Origin: J084 sp964471405
GTDB lineage: Bacteria; Pseudomonadota; Alphaproteobacteria; Sphingomonadales; Rhodothalassiaceae
Direction: 5' to 3'
NCBI GenBank assembly: GCA_964471405.1
Contig: CAYYGH010000040.1
Location: forward strand, 1-28,479
Length of the DNA stretch: 28,479 bases
In this document: positions 1 through 9,274 of the stretch, piece by piece
How the letters are laid out: each line of letters begins with the position of its first letter
How positions within the stretch are numbered: the stretch's first letter is position 1
Notes under the pieces: model-generated
The model's database searches: none
What the model was told of the DNA's origin: nothing
What the model saw: only the letters and a program-made list of their open reading frames with translations
Position numbers and translations under genes: made by a program

Positions 1-470
1 AAAGGGAGCGGCGGGGACGAGGGGAAAAGGGAGCGGCGGATGATGTAAAGTAGGACAGCCCCCCGGCAGGCGGACGCATCCAAAGAGGCCGGTGAGTGAT
101 GAAGAGAGGGGCAACGGCCATGAGGAGCGGCGGAAGGGCGGAGCATCTGAGGGCAAGGGATTGGATGACAAGGGAAAAGCTGGACCCGTCGCTCATTCCC
201 GGCCCCGGCAGGCCGAGGCGCGTGCCGACAAGGCCGCCTGGTGCGCACCAGGAAGGCGGATGGCGCCGCGCCGAGTCCGGGAGATCAAACGGCGTGCCCC
301 GATCCCGGAAGCGGTCATCACTCCACCCGGCCTCAGGAAGCGGGCTTGCGCGATCGTTCCTTCTGCCCGGGCTCGGCGATCGGGTGTGCTGGAGGCTCCT
401 GCGTCCCGGCGACCGGCGTTCAGGGCTTCGTCGCCGTGATGCGCGCTCTTCAATGATGGGCCTTCAGCGA
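1..470. other. unassigned left edge, no supported gene
   Basis: Several overlapping open frames exist on both strands, but they look like GC-driven noise: Arg/Gly/Ala/Pro-rich, without a recognisable domain, and without a good ribosome site at a suitable distance. A 14-bp direct repeat (AAAGGGAGCGGCGG) occurs at 1-14 and 26-39. The segment may be the 3' flank of holC plus the edge of a neighbour outside the window. I see no RNA gene and no convincing terminator here. Confidence 0.4.
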
Positions 471-1175
471 TCAGGTGCCGGGGGCGGTTTTGCCGGATCC
501 GTCTTCAGCGGCTGATTCCGGATTCCCCGGCCGGGACGTCCTGTCGTCCGTATGGGCCAGTTCCCATCCTCCCTTTGGGTTCTGGCGCCAGTACTTGCGC
601 AGACGGGCAATTCCGGCTGCTGCCCGATAGGTGGCGCGTGCTCTGGCCACCGCCGCCTCATCCCCATCGAAGAGATAGGCTATCCGGCGAAAGTGCCGGG
701 CCGCGGCCCCGGCAGGCAGGTCCGCCGGTGCGATGACGACCGCCACTTCGGCGCCATTGGCTGGCGGGTCGTCCTCCCAGCCGATGAGCAAAGGCTGATC
801 GGCCTCCCGCCCCTCACCCACACGGCCGTGCGGGAGAAAGGCGTCCGGATCGAACGTCCACAGGAAACGGTCCAGCGTCTCCGCCATTTCCGCATCCGCA
901 CATTTGAGAAAAACCCGATCCCCCCGCTCAAGCAGCTGCGTCAGCAACCGCGGCAAGGCCCGCTCAAGCGGAGAGCGCGTCAGATGGAAGAACCCGATCT
1001 CCTCGACCACCCTCTCCTCCTGCTGCCTGCCAGCCGCATCGCAGGAAGAAGAGCCGCCGGCCGCAGGACCCGGGCAGGCGGAGGAATCCCCCGCCTGCTC
1101 CGGCCTTTTTTCTTCGGGCTCCGTTCCTGAAGAGCGGTCCTGCCCGCCCTCCGTATCCGGGTGGGATGCCGTCAC
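471..1175 (-). CDS. holC: DNA polymerase III subunit chi
   Basis: HolC is the chi subunit of the clamp-loader complex and links the replisome to single-stranded-DNA-binding protein. The family core is clear: EEIGFFHLTRSPLERALPRL near residues 58-77, then a predicted Rossmann-like fold through FLWTFDPDAFLPHG and ending at RLRKYWRQNPKGGWEL. The GTG start at 1175 overlaps the pepA stop in a GTGA quartet and has AGGAG 5 nt upstream, which implies translational coupling. This gives 234 residues, against about 150 for the family; the first ~55 are a low-complexity Glu/Gly/Ser/Pro stretch. An in-frame GTG at 1010 with GGAGG 5 nt upstream would give a 179-residue protein of more usual shape. The last ~25 residues are also a polar extension. 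The family call is secure and the start is open. Confidence 0.88.
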   Translation of the reverse strand: MTASHPDTEGGQDRSSGTEPEEKRPEQAGDSSACPGPAAGGSSSCDAAGRQQEERVVEEIGFFHLTRSPLERALPRLLTQLLERGDRVFLKCADAEMAETLDRFLWTFDPDAFLPHGRVGEGREADQPLLIGWEDDPPANGAEVAVVIAPADLPAGAAARHFRRIAYLFDGDEAAVARARATYRAAAGIARLRKYWRQNPKGGWELAHTDDRTSRPGNPESAAEDGSGKTAPGT

Positions 1176-2680
1176 CGCTTCTCCTGTTCCCGCACGAAGA
1201 AGTCGAGCAGCCGCACGCCCCAGCCGGTGGCGCCCTTCTCCCAGGTCGGGCCGTCCTTCTCCGCCCAGACGACGCCCGCGACATCGACATGCGCCCAGGG
1301 CACGCCGTTCGTGAAGCGCTTGAGGAACTGGGCGGCGGTAATCGATCCGGCCTCGCGTCCAGGCCCGATGTTCTTCACGTCCGCCGTCGGCGTATCGATC
1401 AGCTTGTCGTAGTTCTCGTGCAGCGGCATGCGCCAGACCTTGTCGCCGCTTTCGCGCCCGGCGGTCTCAAGGCCGGAGGCGATGTCGTCATCCTCCGTGA
1501 AATAGCCGGCATATTCATGGCCCAGCGCGATGATCATCGCCCCTGTAAGGGTCGCCAGATCAATCATCACCCGGGGCTTGAAGCGGTCCTGGGTATACCA
1601 GAGGGCATCGGCCAGGACGAGCCGGCCCTCGGCATCCGTGTTCAGGATCTCGATCGTCTGGCCGGAAAGCGAGGTCACCACATCACCCGGCCTCTGGGCG
1701 CTGCCGGAGGGCAGATTTTCCACCAGTCCCACGACACCGACGGCATTCACCGGCGCCTTGCGGCGGGCGAGCGCCAGCATGGTGCCGACAACGATCCCGG
1801 CCCCGCCCATGTCCCATTTCATCTGGTCCATGCCTTCGGAGGGCTTGAGACTGATACCGCCCGAATCGAAGGTGACCCCCTTGCCCACAAAGGCGATCGG
1901 GGCTTCATCCTGCCGGCCGCCGCGCCAGATCATCACGCCCAGCCGGGGCGCATGCACGCTGCCCTGCCCCACGCCCAGAAGCGCGTTCATGCCGAGCTTG
2001 CGCATCTCGTCCTCATCGAGGATTTCGACGACAAGCCCCTCCTTTTCAAGCTCGCGAATCCGGGCGGCGAAGGTTTCCGGATAGAGCACATTGGGCGCCT
2101 CGGCCACCAGCTCGCGGGTCAGCCGCACGCCGTCGAGCACCCGGGATATGTCATCCCAGGCCCGGGCTGCTCCTTCCGTATCGGCAGTCGCCACCTCGAG
2201 GAGGCTGACGGAAGGCTTCTTTTCGGCCGGCTCCTTGGTGCGATACTTGTCGAACCGCCAGGCGCGCAGGGTGAAGCCGGCCGCGATCTCGGCCGCCAGC
2301 TCGGCAGGGGAAAGGGGGCTCTCGATCCCCTCGGTGGCGAAACGCACGGTTCTGGAGCCCGACGTCAGCAGGGCGGCCGCGGCCGCTCCGCCAAGGGCCA
2401 TCGCAGCCGGGCGGTCGAGCCGGGCTGCTTTGCCCTCCTTGTCGGCCGTGCCCAGAAGAAGAATGCGGTTCGCCGCAAGGCCGGCGGGAGCGACCACCTC
2501 CAGCCGCTCCCCCTTGCGTCCCTTGAAGCGGCTGGCCGCCACCGCCCGCGAAAGGGCGCCGTCCGTCTGTTCGTCGAGCGCAGCCGCCGCACCCCGAAGA
2601 GGGGCCACACCCGCCGTCGTGACCACGATGGCGTCATCGGCGCCGGCCAGATCCGAAACGAAACGCGTGTCCATGAGCAT
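1172..2680 (-). CDS. pepA: leucyl aminopeptidase (peptidase M17)
   Basis: This is a cytosolic two-metal aminopeptidase that removes N-terminal residues, Leu preferred, and takes part in peptide turnover; the E. coli homologue also binds DNA. At 502 residues it matches the family length (E. coli 503). The M17 signature NTDAEGRL is at residues 347-354 and contributes metal ligands D349 and E351. Upstream, the VGKGVTFDSGG motif supplies further lysine and aspartate ligands. The N-terminal ~170 residues are the divergent M17 N-terminal domain. The first ATG (2680) lies only 3 nt behind GGAGG; the ATG at 2674, 9 nt behind it, may be the real start and would remove two residues. It is the first gene of a pepA-holC operon and diverges from lptD. 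Confidence 0.96.
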   Translation of the reverse strand: MLMDTRFVSDLAGADDAIVVTTAGVAPLRGAAAALDEQTDGALSRAVAASRFKGRKGERLEVVAPAGLAANRILLLGTADKEGKAARLDRPAAMALGGAAAAALLTSGSRTVRFATEGIESPLSPAELAAEIAAGFTLRAWRFDKYRTKEPAEKKPSVSLLEVATADTEGAARAWDDISRVLDGVRLTRELVAEAPNVLYPETFAARIRELEKEGLVVEILDEDEMRKLGMNALLGVGQGSVHAPRLGVMIWRGGRQDEAPIAFVGKGVTFDSGGISLKPSEGMDQMKWDMGGAGIVVGTMLALARRKAPVNAVGVVGLVENLPSGSAQRPGDVVTSLSGQTIEILNTDAEGRLVLADALWYTQDRFKPRVMIDLATLTGAMIIALGHEYAGYFTEDDDIASGLETAGRESGDKVWRMPLHENYDKLIDTPTADVKNIGPGREAGSITAAQFLKRFTNGVPWAHVDVAGVVWAEKDGPTWEKGATGWGVRLLDFFVREQEKR

Positions 2681-2747
2681 GATCCTCCCGTCTTGGCCCG
2701 TGCATGATGGATGATGAATCGGGGAACGCCGTCCCGTGCACCCGTCC

Positions 2748-2777
2748 GTCTTAGCCCCCTGCCCTCATCTCTGCCAA
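2748..2777 (-). promoter_or_regulatory. candidate pepA promoter
   Basis: On the minus strand TTGGCA (2777-2772) is separated by 18 nt from TAAGAC (2753-2748), about 70 bp upstream of pepA. The -35 matches the sigma-70 consensus at 5 of 6 positions; the -10 is weak (3 of 6). This is inferred from sequence only. Confidence 0.35.
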
Positions 2778-2833
2778 GAGGTTTGGAGAGCGCCGGCGTT
2801 TTCGGGAATGCCCCTTCCGGCAGGGGACGGACC

Positions 2834-2862
2834 TTGTCCGCCCCGCATGTTTCGGCTAGGCG
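2834..2862 (+). promoter_or_regulatory. candidate lptD promoter
   Basis: TTGTCC (2834-2839) is followed by a 17-nt spacer and TAGGCG (2857-2862), about 58 bp ahead of the lptD start. The -10 is poor, so this is only the best-looking candidate in the 239-bp divergent region. Confidence 0.25.
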
Positions 2863-2919
2863 GCAGAGGATCCGCCCTCAGGCAAGCGATGGGAGCGCGC
2901 ACGGGAAGGACCATCGATC

Positions 2920-5154
2920 TTGATCACCGAGTCCGGCAGCCGGAGGACAGCTTCCAGAACTTCCCGCCCCTTGCGCCATCCTGCCGGGGTGCTGGCCTTG
3001 CTCCTGCTGGCAGGCGGCCTCGTGCTGATGGTGCCTTCCTCACGGGCACAGGCCCGGCAGGCGGCCCTCCCCGCCGGGAGCGGCCAGAGCGAAGCCCCGG
3101 TGCATTTCACGGCCGACGAGCTGCGCGTCGATACCGAACGACGGGTGATCGATGCCTATGGCCATGTGGAGTTGCGCCGGAGCGGCTATGTGCTGCGGGC
3201 CGATCACCTGCGCTATGAGGAAGCGACGGGGCGCGTGACGGCAGACGGCCATGTGGTCATCCTGGATCCGGATGGCAACCGCCTCGAGGTCGCCCGCAGC
3301 ACGCTGGAAGCCGACCTCAAGGCGGGCGTGGTGGAAGCCGCCCGGCTGATCTTTCGCGACGGAGCACGGGTCGCGGCCCGGAAGGTGGTCCGCGACAGCA
3401 ATGGCGACAGCACCTTCGAGAAGGCCGTCTACAGCCCCTGCCCCGTCTGCGATGCCCGTCCCCGCAAAAACCCGCTTTGGCGGCTGAAAGCCCTGTCCGT
3501 AACCCATGACCGGCGCCGGCACCGGATCGTCTTCCGCTCGGCCACGCTTGAGATCAAGGGCGTGCCGATCGCCTGGGTGCCCTATCTTTCGGTGCCGGAC
3601 CCCACGGTCAAGCGTGCCCGCGGCTTTCTGGCTCCCGATGTCTTCAGCCGCGACGAGCTTGGCGTCGTCTTCAAGCTGCCCTACTATCTGCCATTGGGGA
3701 AGGATGCGGATCTCACGCTCACCCCCCTCATCGCCACCCGCGAGGCGCCGACGCTGGCGCTGCGCTACCGGCAGCGGCTTGCCCGCGCGGCGATCTCGCT
3801 GGAAGGGGCATTCACGCGTTCGCAGCGGCCGGGGGCGGATCTGTTCACCACGCGACCGGCTGCCGGACGGGGGTATGTCCTGGCGCGCGCCCGCCTGCAG
3901 CATGGTCCCCACTGGCGCTCGGATCTGCGCCTGCAGGCGGCCAGCGATGATACCTTCGCCCGCCTTTACGGCTTTGCCGATGCCGATTCGCTTGCCAGCC
4001 ATTACCGGCTCACCGGCCGCGGTGACAGCTGGCGCGTGGATGCGGAGCTGCTGGGCTTCCAGGGCCTGCATGTGGAAGATCGGACCGGGCTGACCCCTCT
4101 CGCCCTGCCCATGATCACGCTCTCCTGGCACAATCCCGGGCCGATTGCCGGCGGCCGGCTTGGCGCGACGGTTTCCAGCCTCGCGCTGCTGCGCACGGCC
4201 GGTGCGGACAGTTTCCGCCAGTCGGCCAGCCTGAGCTGGGCCCGCGAGCAGGTCGACGGACTTGGGGGACTGTGGCGACTGGATCTGCTGGCGCGAGGCG
4301 ATCTCTACGAGGTGGAGGATGCCCGCCGCATCGATGATCCCCTCTTTGCCGGGCAGGACGGCACGGCCTCCCGCACCATCGCTCTGGCGGCGGTCACCTG
4401 GCGCTGGCCGTGGCAGTCTTTCGCAAACGGACTCTATCAGCGGATCGAGCCGATCGTTCAGCTGGCCGCCAGTCCGGCACTCGGGCCGAAGCCCGCCATT
4501 CCGGACGAGGACTCCCGCAGCTTCGCCCTGCGTTTCGACAATCTCTTCGCCCTTGAGCGCGCACCGGGGCGAGACCTGTTCGAAAGCGGGCCGCGCATCA
4601 CCTATGGCCTCGCCTACGAGCTGGCTGCCGGCGGGGTGACCCTGCGCGCCGGCGCCGGCCAATCCTATCGTCTGGCCCGCCTGGCCGGTCAGTTCCTGCG
4701 GGGAACCGGCATCGCGCGGCGTCGCTCGGACGTGGTGGCCAATGCCGGCCTGCTGCTGCCGGATGGCACCAGTCTCGTCTATGATGCCCAGCTCGACGGC
4801 CATACCCTCAAGCCGAAGCGCCATGAGATCTTTCTGGACAATCGTCTCGGGCCGCTGCTGCTGCGCGGAGGCTATGTGAAGATCGCACGCGACCTCCTCG
4901 TTCCCGACCGCGGCAATCGCGAAGAGCTGCGCTTTGCCGGCGCCCTGCAGCTGACGCGACGATTCGCGCTTACCGGCGGGCTGATTGAAAATCTCGCCCG
5001 CAATCAGCCGGTCGAATACGAAGCCGGCCTGCGCTATGAGACGGGCTGCCTTGAGCTTGGCTTTACCGTGCGCAAGCGCACCACCTTCGACCGCGACATC
5101 AAGCCCGGCACGGCCTTCATCTTCCGGCTGCGGCTGCGCAACCTCGGCTTCTGA
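2920..5154 (+). CDS. lptD: LPS-assembly outer-membrane protein LptD
   Basis: LptD is the outer-membrane beta-barrel that, with LptE, inserts lipopolysaccharide into the outer leaflet. An N-terminal hydrophobic signal (about residues 23-38, cleavage near SRAQA) precedes an OstA/LptA-like jellyroll at about 60-165 (FTADELRVDTERRVIDAYGH). The linker YSPCPVC carries C174 and C177, which fits the cysteine pair usual in alphaproteobacterial LptD; a later Cys in ETGCLELGF near the C-terminus is a likely disulfide partner. The remainder is the barrel domain with alternating strands, ending in the aromatic FIFRLRLRNLGF. Length is 744 residues. The start is TTG, with AAGGA 9 nt upstream. In many relatives lptF/lptG precede it and surA-pdxA-rsmA follow; none is present here. 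Confidence 0.93.
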   Translation: MITESGSRRTASRTSRPLRHPAGVLALLLLAGGLVLMVPSSRAQARQAALPAGSGQSEAPVHFTADELRVDTERRVIDAYGHVELRRSGYVLRADHLRYEEATGRVTADGHVVILDPDGNRLEVARSTLEADLKAGVVEAARLIFRDGARVAARKVVRDSNGDSTFEKAVYSPCPVCDARPRKNPLWRLKALSVTHDRRRHRIVFRSATLEIKGVPIAWVPYLSVPDPTVKRARGFLAPDVFSRDELGVVFKLPYYLPLGKDADLTLTPLIATREAPTLALRYRQRLARAAISLEGAFTRSQRPGADLFTTRPAAGRGYVLARARLQHGPHWRSDLRLQAASDDTFARLYGFADADSLASHYRLTGRGDSWRVDAELLGFQGLHVEDRTGLTPLALPMITLSWHNPGPIAGGRLGATVSSLALLRTAGADSFRQSASLSWAREQVDGLGGLWRLDLLARGDLYEVEDARRIDDPLFAGQDGTASRTIALAAVTWRWPWQSFANGLYQRIEPIVQLAASPALGPKPAIPDEDSRSFALRFDNLFALERAPGRDLFESGPRITYGLAYELAAGGVTLRAGAGQSYRLARLAGQFLRGTGIARRRSDVVANAGLLLPDGTSLVYDAQLDGHTLKPKRHEIFLDNRLGPLLLRGGYVKIARDLLVPDRGNREELRFAGALQLTRRFALTGGLIENLARNQPVEYEAGLRYETGCLELGFTVRKRTTFDRDIKPGTAFIFRLRLRNLGF

Positions 5155-5176
5155 GTCCGAAGAATTGCGCCCTTTT
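5136..5176 (+). terminator. candidate terminator overlapping the lptD stop
   Basis: GCGCAA (5136-5141) pairs with TTGCGC (5165-5170), with an inner TCGG/CCGA helix (5144-5147 with 5157-5160), followed by CCTTTTT. The stem begins inside the last lptD codons, so the stop codon lies in the loop. Confidence 0.5.
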
Positions 5177-5530
5177 TCTCCTGTTCTCCTGACAGCGCAG
5201 CCGCCGCAGCAAGCCAGGCCCTCCTGATCCGGCTGCTGGCCGCAAACCGGCGATGCGCAGGCATTCATCACGAGTTCCAATGAGTCGCGGGCACGGCCCT
5301 GATCGGCGGAAGGGCTGTCAAGCCTAAAATCTGCTTGCTCCCGGCGCACAAGGGGCTAGAATTTGTGTCCGGCGAGGGAGGAGCCCCCAGATGCTGCGTC
5401 TCCAGCGGCAGGCCGGGGGCGCATGATTCCCGCCGGCTCTGTGGGAAATGTGACCGCAAGCCGGGCGATTCTCCCTCAAAAACAGGGCAGGCAATCACCA
5501 TATACCAACAAGACGACCGGGGAGATCACG
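5155..5530 (+). promoter_or_regulatory. nrdJ promoter and structured leader
   Basis: This gap between lptD and nrdJ holds no gene. A promoter-like pair is present: CTTGCT (5334-5339), a 17-nt spacer, then TAGAAT (5357-5362; 5 of 6 to TATAAT), predicting a transcript start near 5369 and a leader of about 160 nt. The leader can form three successive hairpins: GCCCCC 5383-5388 with GGGGGC 5415-5420 (inner GCTG/CAGC); CGCCGGCT 5431-5438 with AGCCGGGCG 5459-5467 (one bulged G); and CCCT 5473-5476 with AGGG 5484-5487. The nrdJ ribosome site follows. Most class II reductases are controlled by NrdR or by a cobalamin riboswitch; I could match neither confidently. Confidence 0.5.
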
Positions 5531-8500
5531 ATGCGAATCGAGCGCCGATTCACGAAGGCGGGCGAAAGCCCCTACGCCGGCATCCGCTGGAAGAAGGCCA
5601 AGTCCGAAATCCGCAATCCAGACGGCACCGTCGTCTTCCAGATGGACGCTGTCGAGGTGCCGGAGTCCTGGTCGCAGGTGGCGACCGACGTCATCGCCCA
5701 GAAGTATTTCCGCAAGGCCGGCGTGCCGCAGGCGCTCAAATCCGTGGAGGAGCCGGACGTGCCCTCCTGGCTGTGGCGGCGGGAGGCCGACGAGGAGGCG
5801 CTCGCCAAGCTTCCCGAAGACCGCCGCACGGGCTCCGAGACCAGTGCCAAGCAGGTCTTCGACCGGCTCGCCGGCACCTGGACCTACTGGGGCTGGAAGG
5901 CCGGCTACTTCGATTCGGAGAGTGATGCCCGCGCCTTCTTCGACGAGCTGCGCTACATGCTCGCCCACCAGATGGCGGCGCCCAACTCGCCCCAGTGGTT
6001 CAATACCGGACTCCACTGGGCCTATGGTATCGACGGGCCCGCGCAGGGGCATTTCTACGTCGATCACACGACGGGCGAGGTGAAGCGCTCCACCAGCGCC
6101 TATGAGCGCCCGCAGCCGCATGCCTGCTTCATCCAGTCGGTGGCCGACGACCTCGTCAACGAGGGCGGCATCATGGACCTGTGGGTGCGCGAGGCGCGCC
6201 TGTTCAAATACGGCTCGGGCACCGGCACCAACTTCTCCAATCTGCGTGGCGAGGGCGAGCCGCTGTCCGGCGGCGGCCGCTCCTCGGGACTCATGAGCTT
6301 CCTCAAGATCGGCGACCGCGCGGCGGGCGCCATCAAGTCCGGCGGCACCACCCGGCGCGCGGCCAAGATGGTGATCGTGGACATCGACCATCCCGACATC
6401 GAGGAGTTCATCGACTGGAAGGTCCGCGAGGAGCAGAAGGTGGCGGCGCTGGTCGCCGGCTCGCGGCTTGCCAGCCGGCATTTGAACCGCATCATGGAGG
6501 CCTGCCACCGCCAGCGCGACCGGCTGGGCGAGGATGCCTTCGACCCGAAGAAGAACGAGGCGCTGAAAGCCGAGATCATCGCCGCCCGGCGCGCCGAGAT
6601 CCCAGACAACTACATCTTCCGCGTCATCCAGCTCGCGCGGCAGGGGGCGACGGGCATCGATTTTCCCGTCTTCGATACGGACTGGGACGGCGAGGCCTAT
6701 GCCACCGTCTCCGGCCAGAACTCCAACAACTCCGTGCGGGTGTCCGACGCCTTCATGGAGGCGGTGCACAAGGGCCTGCCTTGGAAGCTCACCCGGCGCA
6801 CAGACGGTGCCGTTGCCCGCACGGTGGACGCCGGTGAGCTGTGGGAGAAGGTTGCTTACGCGGCCTGGGCCTGCGCGGATCCGGGCGTGCAGTTCGACAC
6901 GACCATCAACGACTGGCACACCTGCCCGGCCTCGGGGCGGATCCGGGCCTCCAACCCCTGCTCGGAATACATGTTCCTGGATGACACGGCCTGCAATCTG
7001 GCCTCGCTCAACCTCATGGCCTTCCGCTCCGAGGACGGCCGCTTCCGGGTCGCCGATTTCGCCCATGCGGTGCGGCTGTGGACCATCGTGCTCGAAATTT
7101 CGGTGCTGATGGCGCAGTTCCCCTCCGCCCGCATCGCCGAGCTCAGCTACCGCTTCCGCACGCTCGGCCTCGGCTACGCCAACTTGGGCGGGCTGCTGAT
7201 GTCGCTGGGGCTGCCCTATGACAGCGACGAGGGCCGGGCGCTGGCCGGTGCCATCACCGCCCTGCTGACCGGTGTCGCCTACCGCACCTCGGCCGAGATG
7301 GCCGAAGAGCTCGGCGCCTTTCCCGGCTATGCGGAGAACGCCGAGCACATGCTGCGCGTCATCCGCAACCACCGGCGCGCGGCCCATGGCGAGAAGACGG
7401 GCTACGAGGCGCTCCACACCCCGCCCGTGCCGCTCGATCACGCCCACTGCCCCGATGCGGGGCTGCTCGAAGCGGCGGTAAAGGCCTGGGACGAGGCGCT
7501 GGCGCTGGGCGAGAGGCACGGCTTCCGCAACGCCCAGGTCTCGGTGATTGCACCCACCGGCACCATCGGCCTCGTGATGGACTGCGACACCACCGGCATC
7601 GAGCCGGACTACGCGCTCGTCAAGTTCAAGAAGCTGGCAGGTGGCGGCTACTTCAAGATCATCAACAGGATCGTGCCGCAGGCCCTTGAAGTGCTTGGCT
7701 ATTCCAAGGACGAGATCGAGGATATCATCGCCTATGCCGTGGGCCATGGCACACTTGAAGGCGCCCCCTTCATCAACCCCGAGACCTTGAAGGAGAAGGG
7801 CTTCGGCACGGCCCAGATCCAGGCAGTCGAAGAGCAGCTGGCCCAGGCCTTCGACATCCGCTTCGCCTTCAACCGCTGGACCCTGGGTGACGATTTCTGC
7901 CGCACCGTCCTGGGGCTCACGGACGAGCAGCTGGCGGATGTCACCCTTGATATCCTCTCCCACCTCGGCTTCAGCGAGGAGGAGATCGAGGCGGCGAACA
8001 CCTACGTGTGCGGCGCGATGACGCTCGAAGGCGCTCCGCATCTGAAAGACGAGCATCTGCCCGTCTTCGACTGCGCGAGCCCCTGCGGCAAGCGCGGGAA
8101 GCGGTTCCTGAGCTGGGAGGCGCACATCCGCATGATGGCGGCGGCCCAGCCCTTCATCTCGGGCGCGATCTCCAAGACCATCAACATGCCCAATACCGCC
8201 ACCGTCGAGGACTGCCGCAAGGCCTACGAGCTCGCCTGGCGGCTGGGCCTGAAGGCGATCGCGCTCTACCGCGACGGCTCCAAGCTCTCCCAGCCGCTCG
8301 CCTCCCAGCTCCTGTCCGCGGAGGACCTGGAGATCCTCACGGACGACGAGACGCCACAGGCCGAAAAGGCGCGCGTCATCGCCGAGCGGGTGGTGGAAAA
8401 GGTCGTGGAGGTCGAGCGCGTCGTGCGCGGCGAGCGCCGGCGGCTGCCGCAGCGGCGCAAGGGCTACACCCAGAAGGCCATCGTCGGCGGCCACAAGGTG

Positions 8501-9202
8501 TATCTGCGCACCGGCGAATACGACGACGGCACGCTGGGCGAGATCTTCATCGACATGCACAAGGAAGGCGCCGCCTTCCGCGCGATGATGAACAACTTCG
8601 CCATCGCGATCTCCATCGGCCTGCAGTACGGCGTGCCGCTGGAGGAGTTCGTGGACGCCTTCACCTTCACCCGCTTCGAGCCCTACGGCCGGGTGGAAGG
8701 CAACGACGCCATCAAGATGGCGACCTCCATTCTCGACTACATCTTCCGCGAGCTCGCGATCTCCTATCTCGGCCGCACCGAGCTCGCCCATGTCGAGCCG
8801 GAGGATCTGCGCCACGACACGCTCGGCCGCGGCGCACGCGAAGGAGCGGCGGGTGACGCAGATGGCAAGGAGGACGTGGCGGCCGAGGAGGTGCTCAAAA
8901 AGCTCGCCTCCACCGGCTATGTGCGCTCCAACCTCTATGTGCTGAAGGGCGGCGGCCGGAAGCAGGGCGCCGAACGGCCGGCCGAGGCCCGCAGCCATGA
9001 CGAGACGACGGCCGACCACGGGCTCCAGCAGGCGGTCGGGCACGACATGGTCGTCGGCGCCGGCGCGGCAGACGCCCGCACGCTGGCCCGCATGCAGGGC
9101 TTCGAGGGCGATGCCTGCGGCGAATGCGGCAACTTCACCCTCGTGCGCAACGGCACCTGCCTGAAATGCGCGACCTGCGGGGCGACGACGGGCTGCAGCT
9201 GA
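5531..9202 (+). CDS. nrdJ: adenosylcobalamin-dependent ribonucleotide reductase (class II)
   Basis: This enzyme reduces ribonucleotides to deoxyribonucleotides using adenosylcobalamin as radical source, independently of oxygen. At 1,223 residues it has the size of the long alphaproteobacterial NrdJ form. The ATG at 5531 is chosen because GGGGAG lies 6 nt upstream and the protein then begins MRIERRFTKAGESPYAG; an open frame further upstream reads through the leader. The active-site motif NPCSE is at 475-479 (N475, C477, E479), and an earlier conserved cysteine lies in PHACFIQSV. A TSCPD-type domain (AAFRAMMNNFAIAISIGLQYG onward) follows the catalytic barrel. The C-terminus has paired CxxC motifs (CGECGNFTLVRNGTCLKC, then CATC and a final TTGCS), typical of the thiol-relay/zinc-binding tail. 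No other class of reductase is seen in the window. Confidence 0.96.
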   Translation: MRIERRFTKAGESPYAGIRWKKAKSEIRNPDGTVVFQMDAVEVPESWSQVATDVIAQKYFRKAGVPQALKSVEEPDVPSWLWRREADEEALAKLPEDRRTGSETSAKQVFDRLAGTWTYWGWKAGYFDSESDARAFFDELRYMLAHQMAAPNSPQWFNTGLHWAYGIDGPAQGHFYVDHTTGEVKRSTSAYERPQPHACFIQSVADDLVNEGGIMDLWVREARLFKYGSGTGTNFSNLRGEGEPLSGGGRSSGLMSFLKIGDRAAGAIKSGGTTRRAAKMVIVDIDHPDIEEFIDWKVREEQKVAALVAGSRLASRHLNRIMEACHRQRDRLGEDAFDPKKNEALKAEIIAARRAEIPDNYIFRVIQLARQGATGIDFPVFDTDWDGEAYATVSGQNSNNSVRVSDAFMEAVHKGLPWKLTRRTDGAVARTVDAGELWEKVAYAAWACADPGVQFDTTINDWHTCPASGRIRASNPCSEYMFLDDTACNLASLNLMAFRSEDGRFRVADFAHAVRLWTIVLEISVLMAQFPSARIAELSYRFRTLGLGYANLGGLLMSLGLPYDSDEGRALAGAITALLTGVAYRTSAEMAEELGAFPGYAENAEHMLRVIRNHRRAAHGEKTGYEALHTPPVPLDHAHCPDAGLLEAAVKAWDEALALGERHGFRNAQVSVIAPTGTIGLVMDCDTTGIEPDYALVKFKKLAGGGYFKIINRIVPQALEVLGYSKDEIEDIIAYAVGHGTLEGAPFINPETLKEKGFGTAQIQAVEEQLAQAFDIRFAFNRWTLGDDFCRTVLGLTDEQLADVTLDILSHLGFSEEEIEAANTYVCGAMTLEGAPHLKDEHLPVFDCASPCGKRGKRFLSWEAHIRMMAAAQPFISGAISKTINMPNTATVEDCRKAYELAWRLGLKAIALYRDGSKLSQPLASQLLSAEDLEILTDDETPQAEKARVIAERVVEKVVEVERVVRGERRRLPQRRKGYTQKAIVGGHKVYLRTGEYDDGTLGEIFIDMHKEGAAFRAMMNNFAIAISIGLQYGVPLEEFVDAFTFTRFEPYGRVEGNDAIKMATSILDYIFRELAISYLGRTELAHVEPEDLRHDTLGRGAREGAAGDADGKEDVAAEEVLKKLASTGYVRSNLYVLKGGGRKQGAERPAEARSHDETTADHGLQQAVGHDMVVGAGAADARTLARMQGFEGDACGECGNFTLVRNGTCLKCATCGATTGCS

Positions 9203-9274
9203 TCGCCGGTCCGTCTGCCTCCGGCCGGCTCCGATCCGGGAAGGGGGCGCCGGAGACGGAAAGAGCACACACGA

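Noticed and set aside
3040..5349. Long open frame antisense to lptD
   Set aside because: Same codon-bias artefact; lptD has clear signal peptide and domain motifs on the plus strand.
5494..5510. NrdR box (CACCATATACC)
   Set aside because: Only the left half resembles the NrdR consensus, and no second box at the usual spacing is present.
5369..5530. Cobalamin riboswitch upstream of nrdJ
   Set aside because: The conserved B12-box (GCCACTG-like) and the CCCGCAACTG core were not found; only generic hairpins are visible.
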